From: Clostridium sp. UBA699
GTDB lineage: Bacteria > Bacillota > Clostridia > Clostridiales > Clostridiaceae
DNA length: 64,000 nt
Direction: 5' to 3'
NCBI GenBank assembly: GCA_002298915.1
Contig: DBML01000003.1
Coordinates: 1-64,000 of the forward strand
The notes beneath the pieces are model-generated. The model made no database searches, was not told the DNA's origin, and was given only the letters and a program-made list of their open reading frames with translations. Positions 1 through 8,611 of the stretch are shown one piece after another (position 1 is the first letter of the stretch; every line of letters begins with the position of its first letter). The translations under genes were made by a program, and so were the position numbers.

Positions 1-39
1 CAGTCAGCAGGGGATGATCCCTGCTGACTGCCGTTTTTG
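1..39 (+). terminator. Rho-independent terminator at the left edge
   Basis: A 12-bp perfect stem (positions 1-12 pairing with 19-30, six-base loop) is followed on the plus strand by five T residues. It would end a plus-strand transcript entering from the left. It also lies just past the stop of the minus-strand ATPase gene, so it may act in both directions; the left flank needed to judge that is outside the window. Confidence 0.75.
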
Positions 40-2376
40 TCAGCTTATCATTGTTTTCTGTATTGCGAAGCGCCAGACCGCTTCGATGAGCATTATGGCC
101 GCCGTGACCATTATGGCTGCCTTAGCGAATATGATCCAGTTGGTTATGACAAGGGCGAAGAAAAACCTAAGAAAAGGAGTTCCGTACACAAGGCCCAGAG
201 CAGCGACAAGGCACATGATCATCCCCGTCTTCAGCCTGGTAAGCGGCCTGGAAAGTATGACGACTATCCAAAGGCTGATGAGCACAAGGACCAGGGTGGC
301 GACGCTCATTGATTCCTCAAGCGTGGAGCCTGAAGAGTTTTGGGCCATGATGAATGAAGCCAGCGTGCTGGCCGCAATTATGGTGCCGACCGGAACCACA
401 AAACGAAGGACTCGAGGGATGAAGCCTGGCTTGTATCGGGTAAGGTTCGGGGCAAGCGCCATGAAGAAGGCCGGTATGCCGATGGTAAGCTCGCTGGTCA
501 AGGTGAGGTGGCGCGGCAGGAACGGGAAAGGAAGCCCGAATATGCCCATAGCGGCCATGATAAGGATGATGTATACGGTCTTGGTAAGGAAGAGGTTTGC
601 GACACGCTCGATGTTCGCTATCAGCCTTCTTCCTTCAGCTACTATGCCGGGCATCGACGAGAACTTTCCGTCAAGCAGGACGATGTTTGCTATGGACCTC
701 GTTGCCGCAACACCGGAGCCCATGGCTATCCCTATGTCCGCATCCTTGAGGGCCAGTACGTCGTTTACCCCGTCGCCTGTCATCGCAACCACATGTGCTC
801 TGGAATGCAGGGCTTCGACGATCTTTTTCTTCTGGTGAGGGGTTACCCTCCCGAACACACTGCGGTTCTCAAGGAGCTCGGCAAGCTCATCCACATCCTC
901 CGGCAGGAACCGGGAATCGAATGGTTCACCGATATTCTCTATGCCGGACTTCGCTGCGATATAGGCTGCAGTTGCAGGGCTGTCGCCGGAGATCACCTTT
1001 ATGGATACACCCTGCCTTGCGAAATACTGCATCGCCTGGGGCACGTCCTCGCGGAGCTTTTCGTCCAGCAGGACCAATGCCGAAGGTGAAAGGTCGGAAG
1101 GGAGAGCAGCTGACTCAGGCCATTCCGAGCTTCTGCAGAGGAGCAGCACCCTGAAGCCCGATTCCGCAAAGGAAGCAATCTGCAGCGACAACTCCCTGTA
1201 TTCAAGGCCTGAGCCCAGAAGCATCTCGGGAGCTCCCAGGAACCAGCTGCCTTTTTCTCCGAAGCCAGAGGCGCTCCATTTGCGGTGAGAGGAAAAAGGG
1301 ATGCTGTCAAGAGCTGTCCAGCCGGCAGGAGGCGGTATAGCTGAAGCGATCGCTTCCAAAGTCGGGTTCTTATATGAGGAAGCTGCACTCAGCGCCCCAA
1401 GCGCCTTCTCGGCGTCTTCGTCACCCGACAGCGGGACCACCCTGTCTAGGGTAAGCCTCCCGTCGGTCAGAGTACCGGTTTTGTCTATGCAGAGAACATC
1501 TATCCTGGCCAGCCCTTCCACTGCGGGAAGCTCGTTCACCAGAACGCTGCGACGCCCGAGGGAGACAATGCTGACAGCAAACGCTATGCTCGTAAGCAGG
1601 ACCAGCCCCTGCGGTATCATTCCGACAATTCCCGCTACGGTCCTTACAATGGCAGACTGCAGCGGCAGGTCAGCCCTGAGCTGTCCCTGGAGGAGGAATA
1701 TAGCTGCCGGCAAAAGAAGCCAGGTTATCCACCTCAGTATCCTGTTGATCCCTTCGTAAAGCTCGGAGCGGGAAAGGTTGAAGCCTTTTGCCTGGGCGGT
1801 AAGCTGCTGGGCGTAGGAGTCGCTGCCTATTTTCGTTATCCTGAACCTGCATGTTCCTGCAACAGCGTAGCTGCCGGAAAGCAGTAGATCTCCTGATCGT
1901 TTCGCGATTGGAACGGATTCACCCGTCAACATCGATTCATCCATCTCAAGACCATCGGATACCAGTACGGTACCGTCAGCAACAACCTGATCCCCAGGCC
2001 GCAACTCGACGAGGTCGTCCAGCACTACATCACCCAGATCAATCTCCTGCAGGCTGCCGTCCCTGATGACCCTTGCGGCGGGGGAGCTGATGAGGGAGAG
2101 CCTGTCCAGGGTTCTTTTTGCACGCATTTCCTGGACGATCCCTATAGAGCTGTTTATGATTAGTACGAATCCGAAGAGGGCATCCTGCGGAGCCCCGAAT
2201 ATGAGCACGATCACAAGGAGGCTGCTCAGTATCGCGTTGAAGGTTGTGAAGACGTTTGCTCGGAATATCTGCCTGAAGGTTCTCGTCGTTTTGGCTGGAA
2301 CCCTGTTCACCTGTCCGAGCTGAATGCGCTGCTGAACCTCGGCTTGCGTGAGGCCGTTAATGCCGGTTTTTTCCAT
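40..2376 (-). CDS. Cation-translocating P-type ATPase (HAD superfamily)
   Basis: This 778-residue protein has the full P-type ATPase layout: an actuator domain with TGES near residue 153, a phosphorylation site DKTGTLT with the acceptor Asp at 298, and the hinge motif TGDGVND near 534, with hydrophobic segments at the N-terminus, around 210-275 and in the C-terminal third. Overall it resembles the CtpE-like group of HAD-IC P-type ATPases, for which calcium transport is known in mycobacteria. The membrane motif before the P-domain reads PQGL (Gln 256), where calcium pumps usually have PEGL, so the ion is uncertain. I chose the ATG at 2376 because AGGAGG lies 8 bases upstream; a GTG three codons earlier sits on top of that site. 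It follows the UMF1 transporter gene by 42 bases and is probably cotranscribed with it. Confidence 0.88.
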   Translation of the reverse strand: MEKTGINGLTQAEVQQRIQLGQVNRVPAKTTRTFRQIFRANVFTTFNAILSSLLVIVLIFGAPQDALFGFVLIINSSIGIVQEMRAKRTLDRLSLISSPAARVIRDGSLQEIDLGDVVLDDLVELRPGDQVVADGTVLVSDGLEMDESMLTGESVPIAKRSGDLLLSGSYAVAGTCRFRITKIGSDSYAQQLTAQAKGFNLSRSELYEGINRILRWITWLLLPAAIFLLQGQLRADLPLQSAIVRTVAGIVGMIPQGLVLLTSIAFAVSIVSLGRRSVLVNELPAVEGLARIDVLCIDKTGTLTDGRLTLDRVVPLSGDEDAEKALGALSAASSYKNPTLEAIASAIPPPAGWTALDSIPFSSHRKWSASGFGEKGSWFLGAPEMLLGSGLEYRELSLQIASFAESGFRVLLLCRSSEWPESAALPSDLSPSALVLLDEKLREDVPQAMQYFARQGVSIKVISGDSPATAAYIAAKSGIENIGEPFDSRFLPEDVDELAELLENRSVFGRVTPHQKKKIVEALHSRAHVVAMTGDGVNDVLALKDADIGIAMGSGVAATRSIANIVLLDGKFSSMPGIVAEGRRLIANIERVANLFLTKTVYIILIMAAMGIFGLPFPFLPRHLTLTSELTIGIPAFFMALAPNLTRYKPGFIPRVLRFVVPVGTIIAASTLASFIMAQNSSGSTLEESMSVATLVLVLISLWIVVILSRPLTRLKTGMIMCLVAALGLVYGTPFLRFFFALVITNWIIFAKAAIMVTAAIMLIEAVWRFAIQKTMIS

Positions 2377-2418
2377 ATGAAGCACCTCCTTCCTGGATAT
2401 TATAATAAAACAATTATA

Positions 2419-3654
2419 TCATATCTCCTTCACCTTGAGGAACACCAGCGCGCCTATGATGAAAAGCAGGGATATGCCCAGAATGCCGTATCTGGACTGC
2501 CCTGTGACCTGGCTGAACAGGCCGTAAAGGGCTGGTCCCATTATTGCGGCGAATTTCCCGAAAACGTTGTAGAAGCCGAAGTACTCATTGCTGTATTCCT
2601 TGGGTATCAGTTTCCCGTAGAATGACCTTGAGAGGGCCTGTATACCGCCCTGGGAGGTTGCCACAAGGACGGCTAGCATCCAGAACTCCGTTTCGGTGCT
2701 CATCCTGAAGGCGAGGATGCAGACCAGCAGGTAGACTGCGATGCCTGCAAGTATCATAACCTTGCTTCCGAACCTTCTTGCCAGCTTCCCGTAGATTATC
2801 GTGAATGGGAAGGATACCACGGGAATCACGAGAAGTGCGAGCATGAGGGAAGTCGAGATTAGGCCTACGCTGTCCCCGAACACCGCAGCCATGTGTATGA
2901 TGGTGTTGACGCCGTCTATGTAGAAGAAGTATGCGATCAGGAATAGCGGCAGGTTGCGGCTGCTCCTCATGAGGCGGATGGTGCCTGCAAGCCTGCCAAA
3001 GCTCTCGCGAAGCAGGCTTCCTGTGCGCTCAACGAAATATTTCTGCTTTACGTTCCTCATCATAGGGACAGAGAAGGCTATCCACCAGAGCGCCGTGAGA
3101 AGGAAGGAGGCCTTGACAGCGGACGCTTTGGTTATGCCCAGCTGGCTGCTGAAAACAATAAGCACCATGGATATTACGTAGGGTATAGTGCTTCCGCCTA
3201 TGTAGCCCATGGCAAAGCCGTAGGTCGAAACCTTTTCCATCCTGTCCTCATCCGCCACGTCCACGAGAAAGGCATCATAGAATATGTTGGCGCCAGAAAA
3301 GCCTATGACCGTTACCATGTAGAAAGCGAGGAGCCCCTTCCAGTTGTCCGTGAAGCTTAGCATGGCTGTTGAGACAGCGCCCGTCAAAAAGAAGAACCTG
3401 AACATCTTCATCTTCATGTTCCTGTAGTCGCCGAGGGTCCCGAGGATGGGCGCCAGCAAAGCTATCACCAGAGTCGCAGCCGAGGTGGCATAGCCCCAGT
3501 AGGAATCGGCAACGTTTGACGCGAGTCCGCTCCCGGTTGCGAGCGATTTGTAGAAAATGGGCAGTACGGCAGCTGAAATTATGACCGAGTAGGCCGAATT
3601 GGCCCAGTCGTACATGATCCAGCTTTTTTCCTCCCTTGTGAAGTTATTGAGCAT
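2419..3654 (-). CDS. UMF1-family MFS transporter
   Basis: The 411-residue product is a polytopic membrane protein with about twelve hydrophobic segments. Near the N-terminus it carries the pattern WIMYDWANSAY, which is typical of the UMF1 (Atg22-like) branch of the major facilitator superfamily. Substrates in this family are mostly unknown; some members export amino acids or other small molecules. The ATG at 3654 has a GGAG element 8 bases upstream, so the longer 433-residue reading is unlikely. It is the first gene of a probable two-gene minus-strand operon with the P-type ATPase. Confidence 0.82.
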   Translation of the reverse strand: MLNNFTREEKSWIMYDWANSAYSVIISAAVLPIFYKSLATGSGLASNVADSYWGYATSAATLVIALLAPILGTLGDYRNMKMKMFRFFFLTGAVSTAMLSFTDNWKGLLAFYMVTVIGFSGANIFYDAFLVDVADEDRMEKVSTYGFAMGYIGGSTIPYVISMVLIVFSSQLGITKASAVKASFLLTALWWIAFSVPMMRNVKQKYFVERTGSLLRESFGRLAGTIRLMRSSRNLPLFLIAYFFYIDGVNTIIHMAAVFGDSVGLISTSLMLALLVIPVVSFPFTIIYGKLARRFGSKVMILAGIAVYLLVCILAFRMSTETEFWMLAVLVATSQGGIQALSRSFYGKLIPKEYSNEYFGFYNVFGKFAAIMGPALYGLFSQVTGQSRYGILGISLLFIIGALVFLKVKEI

Positions 3655-3697
3655 GGCTTTTCTCCGTTCTTTACGAATTTTCAATCTTTTATAATAG

Positions 3698-3725
3698 TTA
3701 TACCAGCAATTCAAGCGCATTACAA
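3698..3725 (-). promoter_or_regulatory. Sigma-A-type promoter of the MFS/ATPase operon
   Basis: Read on the minus strand, TTGTAA is followed after 17 bases by TATAAC, about 40 bases upstream of the transporter start codon. Spacing and both hexamers are close to the housekeeping consensus. Confidence 0.55.
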
Positions 3726-3746
3726 GAATTGAGAGAACACAGCCTA

Positions 3747-3775
3747 TTGAAAAGGCGGAGGGTTTGAGATATGCT
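3747..3775 (+). promoter_or_regulatory. Promoter of the SGNH hydrolase gene
   Basis: TTGAAA, 17 bases, then TATGCT lie upstream of the secreted hydrolase gene. The predicted leader is about 80 nucleotides long and contains a terminator-like hairpin. The same two hexamers at the same spacing precede the secreted metalloprotease gene at 38248. Confidence 0.5.
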
Positions 3776-3818
3776 TAAGTTGACGGAATATTTTGAAAAA
3801 CGGAGATTAACCTGTTGC

Positions 3819-3843
3819 GCACCGGCCGGCAAGGTCGGTTTTT
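3819..3843 (+). promoter_or_regulatory. Terminator-like hairpin in the leader of the SGNH hydrolase gene
   Basis: A seven-pair GC-rich stem (one G-U pair) with a five-base loop is followed directly by TTTTT, and the ribosome site of the hydrolase gene starts only a few bases later. Lying between a predicted promoter and the gene, it could act as an attenuator. I found no known riboswitch core in front of it. Confidence 0.45.
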
Positions 3844-3860
3844 GAAAGGGGGAATTATCC

Positions 3861-4676
3861 ATGAAACGCTTCAGAGTAGCGGCATTAGCAATTTTCTTTG
3901 TTCTTGCCTCCATCCTCGCTCCGGCACCTGTTGCCGCTGCGAAAGGGGGTGGAGGTGGCAAAACCTCAGCAACCATAAACTATGTTGCCCTCGGAGACTC
4001 CATTGCTACCGGTACCGTCACCTACTGGTCCAACATCACACCGTATACGAAGAATTTCCAGCAGTCTCTACAATCCTATTACGGCAGCAAATACACCGTG
4101 AAGCTAACTTCTCTGGCGCAGGACGGCGAGACGTCGATGTCCCTTCTCACAAAGCTTAAGAGCAATACGACGGTCAGGAGCGCGGTGCAGACTGCCAACG
4201 TCATAACCATAAGCATAGGAGGCAACAACCTTATGCAGGCAGCTACAATCCCTGGCTTCACGGAAATCGACGAAGCACTTGCAGCGGGCAATACGGCACA
4301 GTTCCAGAGCGACTGGCCAGAGATCATAAACCAGATCAAGAGCATGAACACAAAAAATGCAAAGATCATAGTCATGACCGTTTACAATCCTTACAATTCG
4401 ACTCCTCCGTCCGGGTACAGCGCAGACACTGGGCTTCATGACCTAACCGACGGCTACCTTAAGGATATCAACGGAGCTATCAGTTCTAACACGTCGATTG
4501 GTTACAGGGTGGCGGACGTGTACACGGAATTCGATGCAAAGCAGCCGAGCTCGATGGGGACCATAACGTACTTCTACCCGGCTCTGTGGTCGTACCTTCT
4601 TCGAAATCCGCATCCTAATGCGACCGGACAAGGGATAATCGCTAATCTCCACAGAACGGTATTCTTGAACTACTAG
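3861..4676 (+). CDS. Secreted SGNH/GDSL-type hydrolase
   Basis: The 271-residue product starts with a clear signal peptide (positive N-terminus, hydrophobic core to about residue 20, small residues before 28) and a short glycine-rich linker. The GDS nucleophile block has Ser 47, block III reads GGNN near residue 120, and a PHPN block near the C-terminus carries the probable catalytic His 251. The Asp usually just ahead of that His is not obvious (RNPH). The family comprises esterases, lipases and carbohydrate deacetylases; the substrate is unknown. The start is supported by AGGGGG 8 bases upstream. The gene stands alone between a leader hairpin and a strong terminator. Confidence 0.85.
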   Translation: MKRFRVAALAIFFVLASILAPAPVAAAKGGGGGKTSATINYVALGDSIATGTVTYWSNITPYTKNFQQSLQSYYGSKYTVKLTSLAQDGETSMSLLTKLKSNTTVRSAVQTANVITISIGGNNLMQAATIPGFTEIDEALAAGNTAQFQSDWPEIINQIKSMNTKNAKIIVMTVYNPYNSTPPSGYSADTGLHDLTDGYLKDINGAISSNTSIGYRVADVYTEFDAKQPSSMGTITYFYPALWSYLLRNPHPNATGQGIIANLHRTVFLNY

Positions 4677-4687
4677 ACTTTATTGGA

Positions 4688-4724
4688 AGGCCGCGCACCT
4701 GCTGACCGGTGCGCGGCTTTTTTC
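4688..4724 (+). terminator. Terminator after the SGNH hydrolase gene
   Basis: A nine-pair GC-rich stem (4691-4699 with 4708-4716) is followed by six or more T residues, 12 bases after the stop codon. Confidence 0.85.
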
Positions 4725-4837
4725 GTAAAATAAATGTTTAAAAACCTGAATGGATATCGTATAATATAGTTAGAAAATTCAGTCAAATACAACCCGTATT
4801 CATTTCATATTTCTGATTCGGAAGGGAGCTGTTGATA

Positions 4838-5107
4838 ATGAAGAAGATCGAGGTACTGCCTAGGACAAAAACAGGGAACTGGGCCGGAATGGTAAGCGTG
4901 GCCTTTATATTCCTTTTCACAGCCAAGGTGCTGTGGCAGATACCCATCATGTCGTATGCCATATTCGCTATAGGACTTGCGGGTTTTGCTCTTGGGGTAG
5001 TGGCAATCTTTGTAAAGAAGGACCATGCTTTGTTCACTTACCTTCCATTGCTGACAGGAGCTTTCTGCATATTCTGGATCGCAGGAGAGCTCTTGTACCC
5101 TCACTGA
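4838..5107 (+). CDS. Small membrane protein, unknown function
   Basis: This 89-residue protein consists of a short basic N-terminus and three hydrophobic stretches (about 14-35, 37-58 and 66-84), so it is probably an integral membrane protein. I recognise no family. The ATG at 4838 lies 9 bases after GGGAG; a TTG two codons earlier is less likely. It is followed 34 bases later by a second membrane protein gene with its own ribosome site, and the pair ends at a shared terminator, so they form a small operon. Confidence 0.7.
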   Translation: MKKIEVLPRTKTGNWAGMVSVAFIFLFTAKVLWQIPIMSYAIFAIGLAGFALGVVAIFVKKDHALFTYLPLLTGAFCIFWIAGELLYPH

Positions 5108-5141
5108 TCCCGGCGCCCGACCTTGGAGGGGAGAGATCCAA

Positions 5142-5519
5142 ATGGATAAAAAAACAAAAGGTGCATTGTACTGGAGTCCCAGGATCATTTCTATACTACT
5201 GATTGCCCTTATGGCCTTGATGTCGCTGGACGTGTTCGAGTCGGGGGGCTCCGCCTGGGACATCGCGGTGGGACTGTTCATGCACAACCTGCCCGTGTTC
5301 GCAATGATAATAATACTCATATTTGCCTGGAAATACGAGATAGTCGGCGGAATAGCGTTCATTCTCGCAGGAGCAGCTTACGTGATCTGGGTAGCTGCAT
5401 CCGGTCAGCCCTGGTACAGGGTCCTGTCCTGGAGCTTGACGATCGCGGGGCCGGCCTTTCTTGCAGGGGGGCTGTTCCTGGTCAACTGGTACAGGAAAAA
5501 GAAAAATGCAGACCAGTGA
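5142..5519 (+). CDS. Small membrane protein (DUF7670-like), unknown function
   Basis: The 125-residue product has four predicted transmembrane segments (about 15-33, 45-63, 68-86 and 95-114) and a basic C-terminal tail. It resembles short uncharacterised membrane proteins annotated as DUF7670-like, but I hold that name loosely. GGAGGGGAGAG precedes the ATG. It is the second gene of a two-gene operon with another small membrane protein and is closed by a good terminator. Confidence 0.68.
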   Translation: MDKKTKGALYWSPRIISILLIALMALMSLDVFESGGSAWDIAVGLFMHNLPVFAMIIILIFAWKYEIVGGIAFILAGAAYVIWVAASGQPWYRVLSWSLTIAGPAFLAGGLFLVNWYRKKKNADQ

Positions 5520-5522
5520 CTT

Positions 5523-5550
5523 AAACCGGGGTGGAACTGCCCCGGTTTTT
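5523..5550 (+). terminator. Terminator after the small membrane protein operon
   Basis: An eight-pair stem (5524-5531 with 5540-5547) with an eight-base loop leads into TTTTT. Confidence 0.85.
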
Positions 5551-5594
5551 CTGTGGTATAATTAGGTAAATATTGCAAGGAAGGATAGAAACAG

Positions 5595-6521
5595 ATGGGA
5601 ACCGCTCAAATACTCAACTCTCTTGTCATGATCTTTATCATGATCATACCAGGCATAGTGCTTAAAAAGAAAAACATCCTGGACGACAGCAAGACAAAGG
5701 GCATATCGGCTGTCCTTGTCAACGTGACATGGCCCTGCATGGTCATCGATGCTATGCAAATGCCTTATTCCGAAGAGGTTTTCAACGGCAGCAAGTACAT
5801 ATTCATGCTCCTGGTAATCATATTCCTGATCATCTTCGCTGCAGCCGCAGTTTCAGTCAAAGCTCTCAAGCTTAAGCGCGCCCAGGCGGGCATACTTGCC
5901 TTTATGCTGATCTTCGGGAACACCGGATTCATAGGACTCCCGGTTATGAACGCCCTTTACGGCAAGGAGGCCGTATTCTACGCTTCTATGGTCGAGATGG
6001 CCAACGACATACTCATGTTCACCGTCGGCATTATGCTTATCCAGATATCTGCCGGGGCGGAGACAAAGTTCAGACTAAAGGAATTCCTCAGCCCTGGCAT
6101 ATTCGGGGTGTTCATAGGCTTCGCGTTGTTTCTTGGGGGCATCACTCTTCCTGAGTTCCTGGGGAAATCGGTATCGGTTATAGGGGCAGCAACGACACCG
6201 CTGTCGATGATTGTGATAGGATCCCAGCTTGGCGGGATCAGGCTCAGGGAGCTTGCGGGTGACAGAAGCATATATGCGGCGAGCTTGATCAAGCTGCTTA
6301 TCGTCCCCTCGATAGCACTGCTGATAGTGAGGTTCGCTTTTGGGGACGTTTCCCTGCTGGCCAAGGTGGTGATAATGTCCTTCGCAATGCCCGGGGCGGC
6401 CTGCACGGTGATCTTCTCGCAGCAGTACAACAGCGACGCTGATTTCGCTGCTAAGGGTGTTCTAATGTCAACTCTGTTCTGCCTGGCAACGATTCCTGTT
6501 TTTGCGGTCATGCTGAACTAA
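5595..6521 (+). CDS. AEC-family transporter (auxin efflux carrier type)
   Basis: The 308-residue product has about ten hydrophobic segments and the usual arrangement of the AEC family, including a conserved GNTGFIGLPV stretch near residue 110 and a second-half repeat around GAACTVIF near 275. Bacterial members export or exchange malate, malonate and similar organic acids; the substrate here is not evident. A TATAAT at 5557-5562, directly after the preceding terminator, suggests its own promoter, and GGAAGG precedes the ATG. It is monocistronic as far as can be seen. Confidence 0.85.
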   Translation: MGTAQILNSLVMIFIMIIPGIVLKKKNILDDSKTKGISAVLVNVTWPCMVIDAMQMPYSEEVFNGSKYIFMLLVIIFLIIFAAAAVSVKALKLKRAQAGILAFMLIFGNTGFIGLPVMNALYGKEAVFYASMVEMANDILMFTVGIMLIQISAGAETKFRLKEFLSPGIFGVFIGFALFLGGITLPEFLGKSVSVIGAATTPLSMIVIGSQLGGIRLRELAGDRSIYAASLIKLLIVPSIALLIVRFAFGDVSLLAKVVIMSFAMPGAACTVIFSQQYNSDADFAAKGVLMSTLFCLATIPVFAVMLN

Positions 6522-6586
6522 AACAGTAGCAGTTTGTATATTCTGGGAGTATAATATAAGAAATTACTTTGCAAGGAGGGATTTTT

Positions 6587-7066
6587 ATGAGCGAAAAGAA
6601 ATGTCCTTTGTGCGGCGGCAGCAATGAAGAGAACGCGAAGGAATGCCAGTACTGCGGCGCCAACCTTATGGCTGAGGAAGGCGGCCAGGAGAAAGCAAAT
6701 GAACAGGAAGCAGGATATAAGGAATCCGAATATAAGGAAGAGAGCAAAACCTACTCAAGCCCAGACCCGGATCCGAAGTACAAATATCTAATCCCCTATT
6801 ACCAGGAGGAGTTCCAAAAAATTGATGAAAGCAATGAAGCCTACAAGGGGAAATGGAACTGGGCAGCTTTCTTCTTTTCATGGATTTGGGGCTTCACCAA
6901 GGGGATGTGGGCTACCTCCCTGGTCGGCTTGTTCCTATCCCTTCTTTTCAACAGGATGCATGCTGACGCGCTTTCACTCGTCCTTGGTATAATCTGGGGA
7001 GTTAGGGGTAACTATTTCTACTACCAGCTCGTAAAATACAACAGACAGATACCGAGTTCTTTCTAG
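6587..7066 (+). CDS. Zinc-ribbon protein with DUF2628-like membrane domain
   Basis: The 159-residue product begins with a zinc ribbon (Cys 6, 9, 20 and 23 in CxxC-x10-CxxC spacing), followed by a charged linker rich in Glu, Tyr and Lys. The C-terminal domain carries YY..EFQKI and WNWAAFFFSWIWG, the signature of DUF2628 membrane proteins, and has two or three hydrophobic segments. The role of this architecture is unknown. The ATG at 6587 lies 7 bases after AGGAGGG, which rules out the longer reading beginning at 6569. A TATAAT at 6550-6555 is probably part of its promoter. Confidence 0.82.
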   Translation: MSEKKCPLCGGSNEENAKECQYCGANLMAEEGGQEKANEQEAGYKESEYKEESKTYSSPDPDPKYKYLIPYYQEEFQKIDESNEAYKGKWNWAAFFFSWIWGFTKGMWATSLVGLFLSLLFNRMHADALSLVLGIIWGVRGNYFYYQLVKYNRQIPSSF

Positions 7067-7084
7067 AATAATTAAAATTAGAAC

Positions 7085-7110
7085 ATGCCGGCGGTCAATT
7101 CGCCGGTTTT
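7085..7110 (+). terminator. Probable terminator after the zinc-ribbon gene
   Basis: CCGGCG at 7088 pairs with CGCCGG at 7101 around a seven-base loop, followed by four T residues. The T-run is short. Confidence 0.6.
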
Positions 7111-7137
7111 GTGATTGCGTGTTAAGGAGGAATTGCC

Positions 7138-8118
7138 ATGGTCAAGGATAGCGTTCTCGAATGGCTTCTCGAAGAAGAAAACCCGTCGGTCAGGTATCTG
7201 GCTATGAATTGGCTTACGGGCAAATCACCGAGAGGCAGGGAGGCACGGGAAGCAAAGAAGGCGATAATGGAAAAAGGCATCGTGCCTCACATACTGAACA
7301 GGCAGAACGAGGACGGCTCCTTCGGGCTGCCTGAAAAGTTCTACAGGGAAAAGTACAAGGGGACTGTGTGGAACCTTATCATATTCGCAGAGATGGCTGC
7401 TGATCCAGAGGACAATCGCATAAGAAGAGCCTGCGAGTTCATACTCGAGCATTCGCAGGATCCGGCCAGCGGAGGGTTCTCTTACGATGAGAGCTCCAAG
7501 ACAGGGGCCGGTGTGCCCGGCGGAGTTATCCCCTGCCTCACCGGCAACATGGTGTACAGCCTGGTGAAGCTTGGATATCTTGAGGATGAAAGGGTCCAGA
7601 AGGCAATAGGGTGGATAACGACATACCAGAGAACAGACGACTCCGACGGGAAGAAATGGGGAGACCCTTACGACAGGCTGAAAAGCTGCTTCGGGAGCCA
7701 CACCTGCCACATGGGAGCTGCCAAAGCGCTCAAAGCCCTTGCAGCCATCCCTGCCGAAAAGCGGAGCAGGAACGCTGAGGACAAGATAGCTGAGCTTGCA
7801 GAGTATTTCCTGAAGCATCACCTTTACAAGAAAAGCCACAACCTGGAGGAGGTATCCCGACCCGGCTGGCTCAAGCTGGGATTTCCTCTGATGTACCAGA
7901 CCGACATACTCGAGCTTCTCGGGATATTCGGCGACCTGGGGATAAAGGACAACAGGCTGTCTGATGCTGTGGATATTCTGAAAAGCAAGCAGGGCGAGGA
8001 TGGGAAATGGAAGCTGGAGAGCACGAACAACGGCAAGATGCTGGCAACCATAGAGAAAAAGGGAGAACCTTCAAAATGGATAACCCTGAAGGCGCTGAAG
8101 GTTCTGAAGGAGTGGTAA
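7138..8118 (+). CDS. Prenyltransferase/squalene-cyclase-like alpha-alpha toroid protein
   Basis: The 326-residue protein has repeats of the kind seen in prenyltransferase and squalene-oxidase toroids: a QxEDGSFG segment near residue 58, GGFSYDES near 118 and QGEDGKW near 285. No DxDD cyclase motif and no signal peptide are visible, so catalysis as a terpene cyclase is not supported; such folds also serve as scaffolds. It is soluble and probably cytoplasmic. GGAGG precedes the ATG by seven bases. It is followed after 3 bases by an unknown gene, likely translationally coupled. Confidence 0.7.
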   Translation: MVKDSVLEWLLEEENPSVRYLAMNWLTGKSPRGREAREAKKAIMEKGIVPHILNRQNEDGSFGLPEKFYREKYKGTVWNLIIFAEMAADPEDNRIRRACEFILEHSQDPASGGFSYDESSKTGAGVPGGVIPCLTGNMVYSLVKLGYLEDERVQKAIGWITTYQRTDDSDGKKWGDPYDRLKSCFGSHTCHMGAAKALKALAAIPAEKRSRNAEDKIAELAEYFLKHHLYKKSHNLEEVSRPGWLKLGFPLMYQTDILELLGIFGDLGIKDNRLSDAVDILKSKQGEDGKWKLESTNNGKMLATIEKKGEPSKWITLKALKVLKEW

Positions 8119-8121
8119 AGA

Positions 8122-8562
8122 ATGATGAAAAAGCTGCCTCCCATGGAAAAGATATACGAGGCATACAGCGCGATTGCTGACGGACGCGTTGCCATGAGCG
8201 AACATTCTGCTAAGGTAGCATCCTCAGACTGTACAAAAGAGTATACTGTTAAGTGGGAGGAAGGGACATACTACTCGAACGACAACGCAACCTACTGGCA
8301 GGGATACGCGGGCTACCCTGTTCTGGCTGTGCTGATGCTGCAGGGAAAGCTTGAACTAGACCTGAGGATAGCTGAGCTCTTCAAGGGCATCAACTGGAAG
8401 CTGCTCAACGAGAAGCACAAGTCGAAGTATTCAAAAGCGGCAGCGGAGGTCCTCGATGCGCTGGGGGAAAAAGGAACCGACACCGAGGCTGTAGTTGGGG
8501 CGGCGGAAAGAGTGTTCAGGCAGCTTGAATCGCTGGACATCAAGCTGAAGCGCGGCAAATGA
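8122..8562 (+). CDS. Conserved hypothetical protein
   Basis: I do not recognise this 146-residue protein. It has no signal peptide or membrane segment. The middle contains a Tyr/Trp-rich stretch (residues about 50-65) and a hydrophobic helix (68-80), and the C-terminal half looks helical. Its ribosome site lies inside the end of the upstream toroid gene and only 3 bases separate the two genes, so they are probably cotranscribed and functionally paired. Two ATG codons stand in tandem at 8122 and 8125; either could be used. Confidence 0.6.
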   Translation: MMKKLPPMEKIYEAYSAIADGRVAMSEHSAKVASSDCTKEYTVKWEEGTYYSNDNATYWQGYAGYPVLAVLMLQGKLELDLRIAELFKGINWKLLNEKHKSKYSKAAAEVLDALGEKGTDTEAVVGAAERVFRQLESLDIKLKRGK

Positions 8563-8611
8563 CAATATTAGCTTGCCTGACAATAGAATATAAGATTTAG
8601 GAGGTTTTATC

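Noticed and set aside
3782..3860. Known riboswitch (cyclic di-GMP or other) in the hydrolase leader
   Set aside because: The conserved cores of the cyclic di-GMP and other common classes are not present; only a terminator-like hairpin can be supported.
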